DNA of 64,000 nt from Branchiostoma belcheri. Taxonomy: Eukaryota > Chordata > Leptocardii > Amphioxiformes > Branchiostomatidae. This document shows, in pieces, positions 1 through 33,060 of this stretch. The notes below the pieces were generated by a model that saw only the letters and a list, made by a program, of their open reading frames with translations, did not search any database and was not told the DNA's origin. Numbering within the stretch: the first letter of the stretch is position 1; every line of letters begins with the position of its first letter. The stretch covers positions 1,413,976 through 1,477,975 of the forward strand of contig NW_017804376.1 in NCBI RefSeq assembly GCF_001625305.1. The letters are read 5' to 3'. The translations under genes and the position numbers were made by a program.

Positions 1-1069
1 AGAGACGTGATATGAAAGTGAGAAGATAGGATGAGGGGGCTAAGACGTGGCTTTGGCTTAAGACAGCCAAGTATTATGACGAAGCCTGTGGAAGAAAATT
101 ACATTTCTGTAAATTGTGAAATTTGCAGTGCTTTTATTTTGCAGAAAGAAAGTTCAGAGATAAAACAATTCTGTAGCATATTAGCCACACAAGGAAGACA
201 TACTTGCGATGTCATGAATTTGTAAGGGAGTGGTTACCAGGAAAATAAAATCAGTGCAGAAGTTTCAAGATTAATTGTATTGCACTAGTTACATACTTAA
301 AACTGTAAAATATATACCATATATTCCACTGCAAATATACTTTTTATCTTCAGTTCTATCTCAACATATGATATATTGTACATAATAAGATACACCTATA
401 GGTCACAAAAAAAACAACATCTATGCTCGTTGGAAATTTTTGAAAATGCCATAGCATACCACTCAATCACTTATCTTAAGTACAGGTCAAAGTACAGAAT
501 GCCTGAACCAGGTGTGCAGAAGCAATTAAGTTGGGCATTTAATATGTTGACTGTCCTGTCTAGTTTACAAACATAACTTATCAAAGCCAAGTGAAATTAA
601 ACAGACATAGCAATTCTATAAATGACCTAGTGGTCTAGAGGTTTATATTACTCAAAATAGAAACAGCCATTTAAAACTTCAAAAAGCAGCCACCATGGAG
701 CCCACATTTACGTCTTTCCAAGACCTACCCACATACCAAACATCATCACAATCCATCCAGGACTTTAGCTGACCACAAATATGCAGAAACACACACAAAC
801 ACAGACTGACAAAAAACCATAGCACCAACATAAATGAATGCATTTACCACTAATAAGTAATACATGCCAAAGCCATAAAACCGACTGTCAATGACTGATT
901 AAATGTTGCCAAAAAAAATGTTTGCACACGTGGAGACCACTTTGTCAGCAAGCAGGCAGGTCAGTTTATGGGGGCAGGTAAATATTTGCTGTTGAAACCA
1001 ACAAGTGCTGATATGAGAGGATTTAGGAATGCTCAGACATGTTCAGAGGCACATCTGATGCATTCTGGA

Positions 1070-1280
1070 GGGCCTGCAAGGGGGGGTCCCGACAACGCTC
1101 TACGCTGAATTCAGAAACCTCTCGATTACGCTTTACGATAAATTCCAAGTGGCTACAACGCATTACGTACAATAAAACGGCGAATACGTTCTACTCAAAA
1201 TACGAAAAGCTCTACGTCTACGCTCTACGTAGAATTAAAACGGCCGATTACGCTCTACGGAAAAGGGCTTGCGGGCACCC
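1070..1280. mobile_element. hAT-like element, 211 bp
   Basis: The 8-mer ATTCTGGA flanks both sides (1062-1069 and 1281-1288). The ends GGGCCTGCAAG and CTTGCGGGCACCC are imperfect inverted repeats. The interior repeats TACGCTCTACG-like words. Confidence 0.6.
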
Positions 1281-1315
1281 ATTCTGGACTGCATGAGGGA
1301 AAATGAGGTTTTTGC

Positions 1316-1383
1316 TGTGTATCTGTCTCTGTATCTTTATAGCTGGTATAACTGCCCCTTGGCATAACACACCAGCTTTGCAC
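1316..1383 (-). mobile_element. LINE 3' tail fragment
   Basis: Reverse complement gives AGCTGGTGTGTTATGCC and a GGCAGTTATACCAGCTAT-type end, matching the 58204-58530 family. Confidence 0.65.
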
Positions 1384-1732
1384 TAAAATTGCAGGCACGC
1401 ATTTGAAGTTCACTGTTTAAAACAATTCTGTAGTACAATAGAAACAACATATACATGTCATGATATCACACCACAAAAATTAAAAAAACTGTAAAAATAA
1501 AAGCATTTACAGTAAACTAAGGTCTTCCTAGCTCTTGACTAATGAACTTGGGACCATTGCTGAAGGTTTTTCAATCTGGCTGATCACACAGATGAGCTGG
1601 CAGGCTGGAGCACCTTATCTGCTGTGATGATGTCCATCACCTGCTAGTGGAGGGATGGGGAAAACTGAGCCTGATATCATTATGTTTAATTTGATAATAC
1701 AAACACCTGCAAGACTTAAAACACATGGATAG

Positions 1733-1925
1733 AGGGATAGGAACAGAGGGAATAGAAATATAGGGATAGGGGATAGGGAACAGGGATAGAGGGATATTTA
1801 GGATACAGGGATGGGAATAGAGGAATAGGGACAGAGAGATAGACAGATAGGGAAAGAATGATAGGGATAGGAGATAGGGAATAGGGATAGAGATAGAGGG
1901 ATAGGGATAGAGGGATAGAGATAGG
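1733..1925. repeat. GGGATA/GGAATA simple tandem repeat
   Basis: Many imperfect 6- to 12-base units. The opposite-strand frames here are Ser/Leu/Pro-rich artefacts. Confidence 0.9.
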
Positions 1926-2072
1926 CATATATTCTTTTGTGGCAAGGACAGGACTAAAATGTTTTGGAAATCTGAAACCGTTAATGTAGAATAAGTTGGC
2001 AACAGGTAGGTTTTTAATGCATAAAACATTCATAATATATAGAATGGCATGTAACATGCAGGTGTGAACATC

Positions 2073-2284
2073 TACTGTAAATCAATAAACTTTTGCAGTG
2101 ATGTTATTTTCGCGGCAAGAGGGAAAGGGAGGTGTTTTATATTCATGGTTACAACAATTCTGTAATACAGTAGTCATACAATGAAGACATACATAATTTT
2201 ATATATAATTGCAGTTTCGTGAATCCTTGGTAGAGAGGTCGAAATGAAAATAAAACCACTGCAAAAATTTCATGAATTACAGTA
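2073..2284. mobile_element. TACTGTAAAT-ended MITE
   Basis: Starts TACTGTAAATCAATAAAC and ends TTTCATGAATTACAGTA. It contains GTTTTATATTC and ACAATTCTGTAATACAGTAG. Confidence 0.7.
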
Positions 2285-2501
2285 CACAGGTGCAACATAA
2301 AGGAACTGCAGTCACAACACAGGTATAGGCCAGGTGGGGACCACACTTTGGTACATGCCAACACATACAGACTGAAATCTGGTCTGTCTACCTGTCTTCC
2401 CCATTATCAGCTATCCATCACTCACACTGGGAACAAGCAAGTACCAACGTCATAGCTGTCATTAACAAGTATATCATTCATGAAGGGAGTATAAGAAAAT
2501 A

Positions 2502-2696
2502 TACAGTTAAACCTGTACAAGAGACCACCTGGCCAATGTGACCTGTGACTCTTTTGGCATCCCCTTTTTTATTTTTCCCCTTGACAATGACACAAGTATT
2601 AGGAATCCTGTCTATAATAGTGACCACCTGTCCACATACATTGTAGACTAGATTTTATCAGTCCACGAGGTGGCCATGGTCTTTGGTAGGTTTGAC
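2502..2696. mobile_element. CAGTCAAAC-ended MITE
   Basis: ACAGTTAAACCTGTACAAG...GACCACCTGTCCACATACA...GGTTTGAC. Confidence 0.65.
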
Positions 2697-4633
2697 AATA
2701 TCTACATCAAGCTTCGTTGAACCGGGACGGGGGCCGCTACAAACTTCTGACCTTTGACCCATTGCTCAGTAGCTTAGTGTACAGAACACATACACAATGG
2801 CAACCTTGAACTTCAGATAACTAGACTGAAAAATTCCTCCAGGCAATAAATTGTACTGTGTCTAAGAATGAGACTTTTTGTTCACAAGATCACAGAACCC
2901 TTTTAGTGCTTGACGTCAAATATAAGCAAACTGCCAGACTGCTATCTCATTCAGACAACCATTAGCTTACAGTTGTCAAAAAGAAACTTTGATATCTCTT
3001 TCATGTGGCTGAATAAAAGCTTTCTATTTGGCTTGATATATTTATTATCATTCTGAATGCAACATTAGCAATCATAATGTGACAAGTTATTGGTACTATA
3101 AGCGTACATTACTATGTATGTGCAATTGTATGAGCAGGAAGTAAGGTCTTTGATGTGCAAGGCTTTTTTCTAAGAGGATTCTGACATTGCTTAAAGTCAC
3201 GGGACCCATTTCAGGGCAGCAAACTGGATTTTCTGATCATTTTATCACTGATATCACTGTGGAAACAATTGTATAGTCATACAAGAAAGACATATTCATG
3301 TGGTGTCAATTTGAATTCACATTGGAGAATTAAGGGTAAAATATTAAAACAAAACCACCGCAAAAATTTCACATTTTACGGTATCACACAAAAAGTTTGG
3401 AACAGTAAGTTAACCACCTTTCCAGCTACCTTTATTTGAAGCACCCTCTAACAAAGAAGTTCCTTGATGGACACTAAAACAGAAAACGTACGAGGCCCAC
3501 CAGAATTTTATGAGCTGCCGTCCAGCTCTAAATTGGGTACGAGCAATTCAGGAAAGAACGTTGTAAAATCCTCGTCATTATCACAAATTTAACAGTAAAA
3601 CCCCCACCATTTGGCGTATTAAAACTGCTTTATCAAATGCTAATGTGGATTCTTGATGGGGACTATCTAAAGAGATGGGGCCTGCGGGACTTATGGTACA
3701 GCTATCATGCTATTTTATACCTGGGTAATGGGCTAGGAAACCGACCACTGGTCAACTTGACCGACAGTTAAACCACATACACACGAAGGGCTATTAAGTC
3801 TCCACGGACGGCCTTGCTAGTAAAGTGACCAATGCTTGAATGTGAGCATTATTACCATACCAAGGGGGAAACCAAAAGTTGATACAGGAATTAAATACAA
3901 GATCTGAGAATTTCCAGGTATTATAATTTATAGAATTGCATTCAAGGCATTTTCTTATGAACTCTGGAAATCTTTTGTAGCAGACATGAGTATGTATAAA
4001 TATACAGAAGTACATCCCAACTTTTGGGCCATTAACATAAAGGAATCAAAATTTATGATAGAACATCAAATCCTGTACTAAAATCTCAAGAAATGAACTC
4101 ACACAAATAGAAAACATGCTGTGCCTGCAAAAATGGAATAGCCCCAATTCTACAGAACATACATCAGTGATGTCAGCATAAATGGACTAGCCCCAATCCT
4201 ATAACTGTCCCAGTGAGGATAATAATAATAACAAATGGTTGTATATATCTCTTGGATGGGCCCTAACAACTTACAGTCTCTATATGCATCTATTTTGTTT
4301 TACTGTTAAAGGAAAGCCATTAGGAGATGGTGGGTGATACAGATGACAAATACCATCATAAAAGGGTTTGGAATAATACGGTAGGATTTGGACTGCAATC
4401 GACTGATCCCTACTGTCTATCACTATTAGCTGTTCAACCAATGGGAGAAGGGCAATTAGCGGTTTGACCAATGAGAAAGTAGCTGCATATAGGTCACATA
4501 TCGGCATTTTCAAAGTTTCCATTTTGCCTTTCTGCATGTTTTGATACAGTTGCGCAAGGGTCTATAATACATGCTTTTCTTTTATTTTACAGGTGGGGAT
4601 TATTACCCATGCACTGTAATATGTCAAAGGTCA

Positions 4634-24469
<19,836 letters not shown>

Positions 24470-25728
24470 CTTGGGGAGGGGTGGTGTTTTTTCCGCGTCT
24501 CAGCAAAAAACAAACAAACAATCAACCCTTCTTCCGGCGCGAGTAATCCAGTCTGGCCGAGAAAGCCGCTGTCTTGGCAAGATTTTCGGAGAATTTCAGA
24601 CCAGTCGATGTCCCGGCGTCGTTTCGCGAATATCCAAGTAGCAGCGGGGAGCTCCGCTCTGGTTGAGTGCACTCTGACCCAGCTGGCTTTTTTGATGACA
24701 CCACAAAAAGCAGCGACGCACGAAAACCTACAGGAAGGAATTCAGCCTTTCAACTATCGAACAAACGCAATCTGCAGCCACAGGCGACCCTTGGCGAGCC
24801 AACATGAGAGTTGTACACGAAGTGGCTCCACAGAAGGGCACCAACATCACGCCATCTTGAAATTCGACAACTCCAAATTGGGCGTGGACTGAGCATGCTC
24901 CATACCTGGGAGGATGGGCTGCAGTTCCCACAAGAGTCGGCAGGAGCGCTCGTAGGATTTTTGGAGGTGCAAGAAATCAACTTTTATATTTGTGAGGCAT
25001 TCTCAACAATTTTGCTTCGCGACTTGCGACTATTAGACCTTTTAAATATTAAATGATCATGTCATAATTAAGAAGTAGAAAGATTCGTGTAAGTTTGTCT
25101 CCTTTATATTGATGACAACTTTAATAAAGTTTAATATCACATAATAATCAACATTTTCATTCTGGCACAAGACACTTGGTACACAGTGTAATACACATTA
25201 TAAATTGTCATTTCATATCTTGCTACTACATCAGGCAAGATATAATACCAAAGGTCTCTTGACTTATTGTACAACTTTTGTACTCTAAATGAAACCAAGA
25301 CAAAACCAGCATCATAATACCATTTGTGTATATTGGTTAGCTGCATGATAAATCTATAATCTATATACATATTTATATATATATATATAAATTGACACAT
25401 GCACATACAGGAATTGGTTTACATAGTAGGTTTACTGCAAATCTTTATCCCTCATTTCATAACTAGTGCGTGTGTGTAGTGTAATCTCCAAGCAAATCTT
25501 TTGGTAGCTGCAAGACTGTAGCAAATTGGCAAGAGAGTATCCCATATGGCACCTGAGTGGGGAAAAGCCTGATAGAAATTATTAAAAACATGTCAAAAAT
25601 AAGCAGAAACTCAAACCCTCTTGGAGAGTACAAATAATGTACATGTATGTAACGTTAAACGTTGATGTATATAACTCAAAACTTGGCTACTTTTTTCGCT
25701 GGGTTGGTTTGACAGAAAGTTTTCAACT
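24470..25728. other. CASK promoter/5' UTR region and intergenic spacer
   Basis: From 24470 to about 24980 the sequence is GC- and CpG-richer than its surroundings, as expected for a promoter of a broadly expressed gene transcribed leftwards. The bases just before the ATG (CCCCAAG before ATG) make a fair start context. No TATA box is obvious. From about 25060 to 25728 the sequence is AT-rich and must contain the 3' end of the deacetylase gene on the minus strand. I could not choose its polyadenylation signal with confidence. Confidence 0.4.
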
Positions 25729-27670
25729 TCAAAGGTTCTTCTTCAGATATGAGATGTAGTTCTGCACAGCTGTTTCTGCTACCTCATTCACATCATTCTG
25801 AGGTAAAAAGCCGTGAAAGGCCCGTTCATAATGATCGTGTTCCACCCTTACCCCGGCCTTCCGAAGTCTGGTGGCGTACATCACTCCATCATCCCTCAAA
25901 ACATCGTACTCACACGTCATCACAAACGTTGGTGGGAGATCTTTCAGATCATCGTCATCTGCCATCAACGGGGCAAAACGTGGGTCCAGAATTGTCGCTA
26001 TGTTCGGAATCTCGGGAAATTTTATACTTTCTTTCTTTACGGGTGTAACGACCTTTGGCCGCAGGTTGGGTCGTACCATTTTGTGATCCACGTACCCGGC
26101 ATACTGAGATTTCTTTAGCTGCTCACTTGTGTGGTTGTTGGCTCCGAACACTTCTTTAAAGGATGAGTCATTGTTTAGATACCACAGCCAATATGATATC
26201 ATCTTTTCTTTACTCAGAGTGTTAAGATGACCATGGTCGATGTAGGAAGGTGTGTTAAAGTCTAGAGCCTGCAGAGCTGGGTAGATGAGTGCCTGTGTCT
26301 TTAACTTTGGGAGACCCTTTTCTTTAGCGAGTGCGAGAGTGACTGCTGCGGCGAGGTTACCGCCAGAACTGTCCCCACTGATGCCGACACGTGTGCGATC
26401 TACGTTGTACAGCTCCGCGTTTTGGAGGAAGAACTTTGTAGCAGCAACGCAGTCGTCAAACGCAGCCGGAAACACATGTTCTGGAGCAAGTCGGTACCTG
26501 TGAAGGTTGCAAAATTGAATGTTAATAGTTTTATATTATTTTCTACCACAAGATAAAATTTTGTCTACTGTGACAGTTGCATGCAATGGTGGATAAAATA
26601 CAGTAAGGTCTTCATACAGTAAGGTACTCACTCCACAGACACAACCACAATCCCCAACTCTTTGGCAACACGAGCCGTCAGCTCATCAAAGACATCTGTG
26701 AACAAATTGAGATTCATTTGAGTGATACACAATGTTTATTAAATGAACTGGAACAAAAAAAATACACTTTCATCACAACAATCATTTAAAAGTTCACTTA
26801 CTTTAACAAGCAGTTGATTGCGCATTTATATATACATGTATTTAGTTTTGTTTTCTTTTACTGTTTATATACTGAGTGACATTACAAACTTATATTATAT
26901 CTTTTCAAGAAATCTACATGATCTCAGTGGGGAGTATACTTAAAGTTAACACAACTGGCAGTCAAGTTCAAACCAATAACATATTGGCTTACCAACACTC
27001 AGCATAATCCAGCCCCCTCCATGGATGTACACCAGACCTGGCACTTTGGCTCCGCTCTTTGCCACTGACACGGGTTCGTACACACGTACTCTGACCCTGT
27101 TAAACATGGTATCTCTACAGTCCAGACCCTCACGGTAAGATGTCCCTTTTACTCTCTGGGCAGCACCTATCAGTGAACCGAGGATGTAGCGTAGATTCTG
27201 TGGCTCAGTCCCTATACCGAGGTACTCTCCCAGTATGGCCTGGAAAGCAGAAAGAAAAAAAATATTTAGATACGGCCTATGATGATAATGTTAATTCAAA
27301 TTCTCTTATTTTAGTTTAAAAATTATGCAGACAAGCAACAAGCAGAGTGCCTATCCCAAGGGCACAACACTGGGGCCTGCTAAGGATTCAAACTCAGAAC
27401 CTTTGAAGATATTGAAGTTGCTTGAGTAACTGTTTTTGGCATATCCAAGGACAATATACAAGTCCTTGGCATATCTTATTACCATCAAAAGTGTTTACCA
27501 AAGTAAATGTATTTATCACCAGACCTTACCATGTTCCATACTGTTCTCATGACAACCCCGAATGAAGCGAACTGTGTTGGATGTGCGATGTCTGGTGGGA
27601 CCGGCTCGTTGCAGTAATACGTCAGGAGAACTGCCACGACTACAAACACCAGGGCTGACTTCACTACCAT
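25729..27670 (-). CDS. Arylacetamide deacetylase-like serine hydrolase, copy A (4 exons, 406 aa)
   Basis: Exons: 27530-27670, 26993-27239, 26632-26695 and 25729-26497, with phases 0, 1 and 2. The product should hydrolyse acyl esters or amides of lipids and xenobiotics at the ER lumen. Visible parts are an N-terminal signal-anchor (residues about 4-20, SALVFVVVAVLLTYYC), the oxyanion-hole motif HGGGW at about 120-124, and the nucleophile elbow GDSSGG with Ser194. The catalytic Asp is about 349 in EYDVLRDDG and His about 379 in FHGF. Asp-to-His spacing is 30, as in human AADAC. The total of 406 aa compares with about 400 for the family. Copy A carries 8 extra residues near PNLRPKVV relative to copy B. 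It is head-to-head with copy B at 29232. The start is placed at MVVKSALV because copy B starts at the same point. Confidence 0.93.
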
Positions 27671-29231
27671 GGCTCTGTCTGGGCAACATGAAGAAATACA
27701 CACTTCTTCTTTATAACATCGATCAAGGTTTGTTAGATAGATCTCGACATTCAGATAACTCGTTGTCGTTGTTGTTGTAATGTTAAGTCATCGTCAACAT
27801 GCATGAGGTGATGCATGATGCTAATATTCTAGTAACATTAACTATACTTATAACTAAAATGTTACTATTACAATAATATGAGATGGGTGATTTCTAGTGT
27901 ACGAAAAATATGTTGTAGTATTTGGACAGTATATGGTGTACAGTACAGATATTAAACATCTCAGATAGAGCAATGATAGAACATGGGAACGGCCCTTACC
28001 TCGCTGACTTTTCTCATCCAAGTCCACCAAAACTTCTTGTGTTCTTCACCAATCTGACGCTCTAGAAACGCTACGACCACGCCCCCTTTGTTTAAGAACA
28101 CTGAAAATGTAAGGTTAATAAGCAAAACGTTCATATTGTTAAAACATTGCCTTGTATAGCTAGACTCAGTACGCATGCACTGTCTCCTGAATGTCTGTTT
28201 ACTCCCTTCAAGACCCAATCGAAGAAATTCTTCTTATGTTTCGGTATTCTCACTGTGACAGTAATAGTAGTAGATGCATGGTCCTTTACAATAAATGCCC
28301 CCCCCCCTCTCCCAACACATACACATGTGGTGCTGCATGCTTTAGCCTATATTAAAGTCAATGTTACCTCATTGCATGTCAGAATAAAGCTATGACAACT
28401 CAACACACCCTGTGTCCATTTAACAGGTGGTTGCCAGCCCACACGAAGGCCCAATCCGAACGATATCGATACCCAAAAATTCCTCAACTCAGCCCAAATC
28501 CTTGCTGCAGCAGCCGTGCAAAAGCGCCTCTTGCGACTTGAGTGTGCACTGCATCAGTTTTCTCAAAACGTTTCCAGAATTTACCCAGGATCTCTACGAT
28601 TGAAAAAAATCATTATCAGTACATATGAATGTCATTTCATGAATGTTTGCTGTCAGTGTATTTGCATCTTAAATTGTTCATTTGTTGACAATCATTATAA
28701 ATAAACAAAAAATGGGTAATAAATTCATAGGTAACCTATGCGTTCAAGGTCCTGTCCCAAAAGTGGGCGTGTCCGCCCAAAGGTCCATAGAACAGGTGAT
28801 CAGAGTCTGAGAACTCCTGAAGAGTGAACAAGATTGGAGGGATTTCAGCTGTCTAGAGCAAGTCAGTAAAGTAAGAAAATTAGCGAGAAACGTAACAATT
28901 TCTGGTATATCGGATTTAAGAGTCGACGTCGCTATGAAACCTGCATTGTTTTTCCAATAGCATGATGTGTCATATATACTGTTGCCAGGGTCAGTGTACA
29001 AGCCAGCTTCTCGGCTTTAGGGCCAACATGTCCCCAAGGAAATTTACCACAGAAGATTTACCCGCTAAGTTAGGCCGAGCAACAGGCTAAGGAGCTGGCT
29101 TGTGTACAGTGGCTCTGACAACATATTGGCATCTAGGCTAGTTTTAAGGCAAATACATATCTTTCCAACGTAGAGGCTGAAAGAGTACGTGTGGATTCTG
29201 TTGTTGTACTTTGCCCAGACACGGAAGAAAC
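27671..29231. other. Bidirectional spacer between the two deacetylase genes (1.56 kb)
   Basis: It separates two ATGs pointing outwards, so both promoters must lie here. It contains a short element with AGCCAGCT-type ends at 29003-29094, flanked by GTGTACA on both sides (a likely 7- to 8-bp target duplication). Related sequence occurs at about 38115-38230. The 85-aa frame at 27961-28218 has no recognisable domain. Confidence 0.5.
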
Positions 29232-31654
29232 ATGGCAGTGTTGAAGGCGGCCCTGGTGTTTGTGGCTGTGGCGGTTTTTCTGGCGTACTACTGTGACGAG
29301 CCCGTACCACAGGGCATCGCAGAACCAAGACTGTTCGCTAAAGTAGTGGGCATGATGTTCAAAACAGCAAAGAACCTGGTACGTAAGGCCTACTACGTAA
29401 CTAGTGCTTCTGGTTTCCCGACCTACCCTAGCAAAACTTGCCGACCCTTTTGGGGTCTTCAAAAACATATTTGAAAGTTACTTCACGTAATTAACTTCAG
29501 AAGTAAATGTACAGTACTAGTATATTGCGTAAATCGGGTCAAATTCTCCCCTCACAAGAAAAAAAAGAGTGTATTGCACATGTCCTGGAGACAGCCCTGG
29601 TCCTAAGGCATTTTCAGTTCTGCATTGTTATAAATTAAGCTTTTTTTACTCTAGAATTATAAAGCCTTTTACCATATCCTTCTGCTCTTAAAAGCTATCC
29701 TCACCATTCGTTGTACTTGATGAGGTGTCGGACCATGATGGTACTTTGTACTTTAAACTTATGTTTGAACTGTACTCTTTTATTATCAATTAAGGACATA
29801 AGATACCATGTAAAATTTCCGTGACGTTGGTATCATTTTTTTGTGAAGGCTAAACTTGCAGAGTACGTCGGCGTAGGCACGCAGCCTCGTAACACCCGGT
29901 CCATCGTGAACGCATTGATAGGCGTTGGTCTGAAGTTACAAGGCACGTCTTACCGAGAGGGACTGCAAATTTCGGACGCCACGTTCAACGGGGTTAAAGT
30001 CCGAGTCTACACCCCTGAGTCAGCGGCGAAGAGTAGAACCAAAGTCCCGGGACTGGTGTTCATCCATGGAGGTGGCTGGGTTCTTCTGAATGTTGGTAAG
30101 CTCTGATCCTTGCTCTGATCGAAATCAAGGTTTTGTCGCAATAGTTTGTACCAAGGACAATTACTTACTACTATAAACCTGCTTTTCTGACAACTCTCCA
30201 GTGTCACTGACGAATGGTAGTGGATGCTAACCTGAAACGTCAGAGTGTACGTTTCCAAAATCATATCCAGTTGCTTGAGTAACTGTTTATGGCTAAAGCT
30301 AACAACTAGACTATACCCAGGCTAGCTTAGGTATATTTTTTCACACATTTTTCACACATGTTGTTTCACACATGTTGTTTCCAGATGGCTATGATCCGCT
30401 AACGGCCCACATTGCTAAACAGCTTGGGATTGTTGTTGTGTCCGTGGAGTAAGTATTCAGCGTTTTTTAATACCCTCTGTGTAAAACCATGGAGTTAAAA
30501 GACACGTTTTTCTACCTCCATGGTAAAACTAACGTTATGTCATGTGGAATTTTGAGAAAAGTTTGCAATTGGCTAATGTCATAGTCTCCAGTTCTTTCGA
30601 TGGTGTGGGTTTGCCAGAATCCCACCACTGACACCAGTTTGTGCGTCTAATGGCAAAACTTTGGTAAGGTGCATGGTAGTGGAAGTTATCACTTCCGGGA
30701 CGGAAGTATTGTTTTTTGGGTGGCGTTAATTTATGCTAAGTTTGTATGTTTCGGTTCTATAAACTGAGTTGGCAGAGATTGGCATTTTTTTGACCAGGTA
30801 TGTCCTGGGTTCAAGGATGTGGTCGCAATTAATGTATGAAACACAATTTCTAATTTATTGTTTCCTGTCTTTAGTCTATGACATAAACGTATTTCCCATC
30901 ATTTGACAGATATAGACTCGCCCCAGAACATTTGTTTCCGGCTGCGTTTGACGACTGCGTTGCCGCTACAAAGTTCTTCCTCCAAAACGCGGAGCTGTAC
31001 AACGTAGATCGCACACGTATCGGCATCAGTGGGGACAGTGCTGGTGGGAACCTCGCCGCAGCAGTCACTCTCGCACTTACTAAAGAAAAGGGTCTTCCTA
31101 AGCTGAAGACACAGGCACTCCTCTACCCAGCTCTGCAGGCTCTAGACTTTAACACACCTTCCTACACCGACCATGGTCATCTCAACACTCTAACTAAAGA
31201 TTCAATGGTATCGTTTTGGCTGTGGTATCTTAGCAATGACTTGTCTTTTAAGGAGGTTTTCAAAACCAACAACCATACGAGTGAGCAGCTTAAGAAATCT
31301 CAGTATGCCGGGTACGTGGATCACAAAGTGGTCGTTAAATCCGTAAAGAAGGGAAGCATCAAATTTCCCGAGATTCCGAACGTAGCGATCATTTTGGACC
31401 CACGTTTTGCCCCGTTGATGGCAGACGATGCCGACTTCAAAGGTCTCCCATCGACGTTTGTGATGACGTGTGAGTATGACGTTTTGAGGGACGATGGCGT
31501 GATGTTCGCCAAGAGGCTCCAGAAGGCTGGCGCCAAGGTCAGTCATGATCATTACAAACATGGCTTCCACGGCTTTCTTAACCAGTTCGATGTTTATGAG
31601 TCAGCAGGTACTGCAATGCAAAACTACCTGGGGTATCTAAAGAAGAACCTATGA
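29232..31654 (+). CDS. Arylacetamide deacetylase-like serine hydrolase, copy B (4 exons, 400 aa)
   Basis: Exons: 29232-29378, 29849-30095, 30385-30448 and 30910-31654. Exons 2 and 3 have exactly the same lengths (247 and 64 bases) and phases as in copy A. The N-terminal anchor is AALVFVAVAVFLAYYC. HGGGW is at about 122-126, GDSAGG has Ser196, Asp343 lies in EYDVLRDDG and His373 in FHGF. The protein is expected to be a type II ER membrane esterase or deacetylase of the hormone-sensitive-lipase-like alpha/beta hydrolase group. It is a close paralogue of copy A in inverted orientation, mostly identical in exon 4 and more diverged in exons 1 and 2. The stop codon at 31652-31654 is followed by AATAAA 84 bases downstream. 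The substrate cannot be read from the sequence. Confidence 0.94.
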
Positions 31655-31737
31655 ACCTTGTTCGCTTCTTTAGTTATGCCAAGCTCATTGGTTACGCTGT
31701 CGACCACTGTGAGACATAACTGTGTGAACTCTAATAC

Positions 31738-31743
31738 AATAAA
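31738..31743 (+). other. Polyadenylation signal AATAAA of deacetylase copy B
   Basis: Canonical hexamer 84 bases after the stop codon at 31654. An interspersed repeat (CAAGAAATC family) begins directly after it, so the hexamer may partly belong to that repeat junction. Confidence 0.6.
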
Positions 31744-31984
31744 CAAGAAATCGGATATTTCAGACTTCCTGGTAGTGTTTTTTTGGCTTTCTTAATGCAT
31801 TATGGAACTGTGGAGAGGATTGTACATGTACATTTGTTTAACAGTCAACGACTTCCTGAATTCCTCCATGTACCACCCACGTAGCATCTACCAGGCTTCG
31901 GGAGTGGCAAACTGTTCTCTCCAGCAGACAAACTCCCTTGGCATGCTATCTCTCTATTTGGCCGATTTCTACCTTTTTCCAGCC

Positions 31985-32160
31985 GCCTCCCGAAGCCTGG
32001 TAGAGATAGCTTTAAACAATGTCTAGAGCTAGAAGTTCAAGGGTTAGGTGTAACAAGTCGATCGGTGTAATATAGCCAACTGCTGCCGCGCCGCGTGCCT
32101 GCGAAGCTGGTGTGTTACGCCGAAAGGCGGTTATACCGGCTATACAGATACAGATACTAC
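31985..32160 (+). mobile_element. LINE 3' tail, same family as 58204-58530
   Basis: It keeps only the last codons (TTTAAACAATGTCTAGAG) and the 3' UTR, with GAAGCTGGTGTGTTACGCC and GGCTATACAGATACAGATA, nearly identical to the copy in intron 2 of gene G. Confidence 0.8.
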
Positions 32161-33060
32161 CCACTTACTACCACCCAGGGCATGCCAGGTTACCTTCAGA
32201 CTTGTCCTACCTGTAAATGAAGTAACCAAATACCCACCCAAAGGTAAACTTTATGAAATGACCCACTCCCAGACTCACCACCCATGTAGATTTTTAATCA
32301 GATGTGTGGAAGGAGTTGTGCCATATATGGGAGAAATCTTGGTACAATGTGTAAAAACTTCATCTTGGAACAGACCAACAAGCTTCTGTTATCATTGAGA
32401 AATCTCTCACATATCTGTTGTTTTATATACATGTATTTATAGTACTGTAATGACACAATAAGCAGACACAAGGCTATACAATGAACAATCCACCAACATC
32501 CTACACAAAATGGAAACATGGAAAGTACCAACATAATAAGGAGGTAAAAATTCATGTGTTACATGATTGGCTGGTACTTGACCAATCAGAAAGCTCAGCT
32601 CCACTTGTGTGCTATCATATTACAGTGATTGGTTGCTACATTGTGTATTCAGCCAATCAGAATGCTAGAAGCTCAGGTTTAATTCGAAACTATCCTTTGC
32701 CCTTACAATAGGCTTCAGCAGCATTTATAATTTTGCTAAGCAATTTTCTCATTACCTTCTACACCTCACCATTGATTAACATTTTTAACCAATCAGGACC
32801 CTAGAACGATAAATTCAAATTAAATCACAGGTTACTAAAGTCTTCAGTCATATATTCAACATTTCATCATTGGTTTACATTTCAACCAATCAGGATACTT
32901 GAATGTATCATTCGTAGCATTGGGGCTATAGAATACTTGAATTCAATCCAGTGTTTTAGGCAGCTTCCATCTTCCGTCATTTGACAGAATTTTGCCACTC
33001 ATGACGGTCAAAAAATTTTGCCCAATCCATCATCTTTGACAGACAAACAACAGTGTGTAA

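Noticed and set aside
1637..2057. Ser/Leu/Pro-rich minus-strand frames of 113-130 aa
   Set aside because: Translation of the GGGATA simple repeat.
24608..24892. 94-aa frame upstream of CASK
   Set aside because: GC-rich promoter and 5' UTR region with open frames in several phases; no domain.
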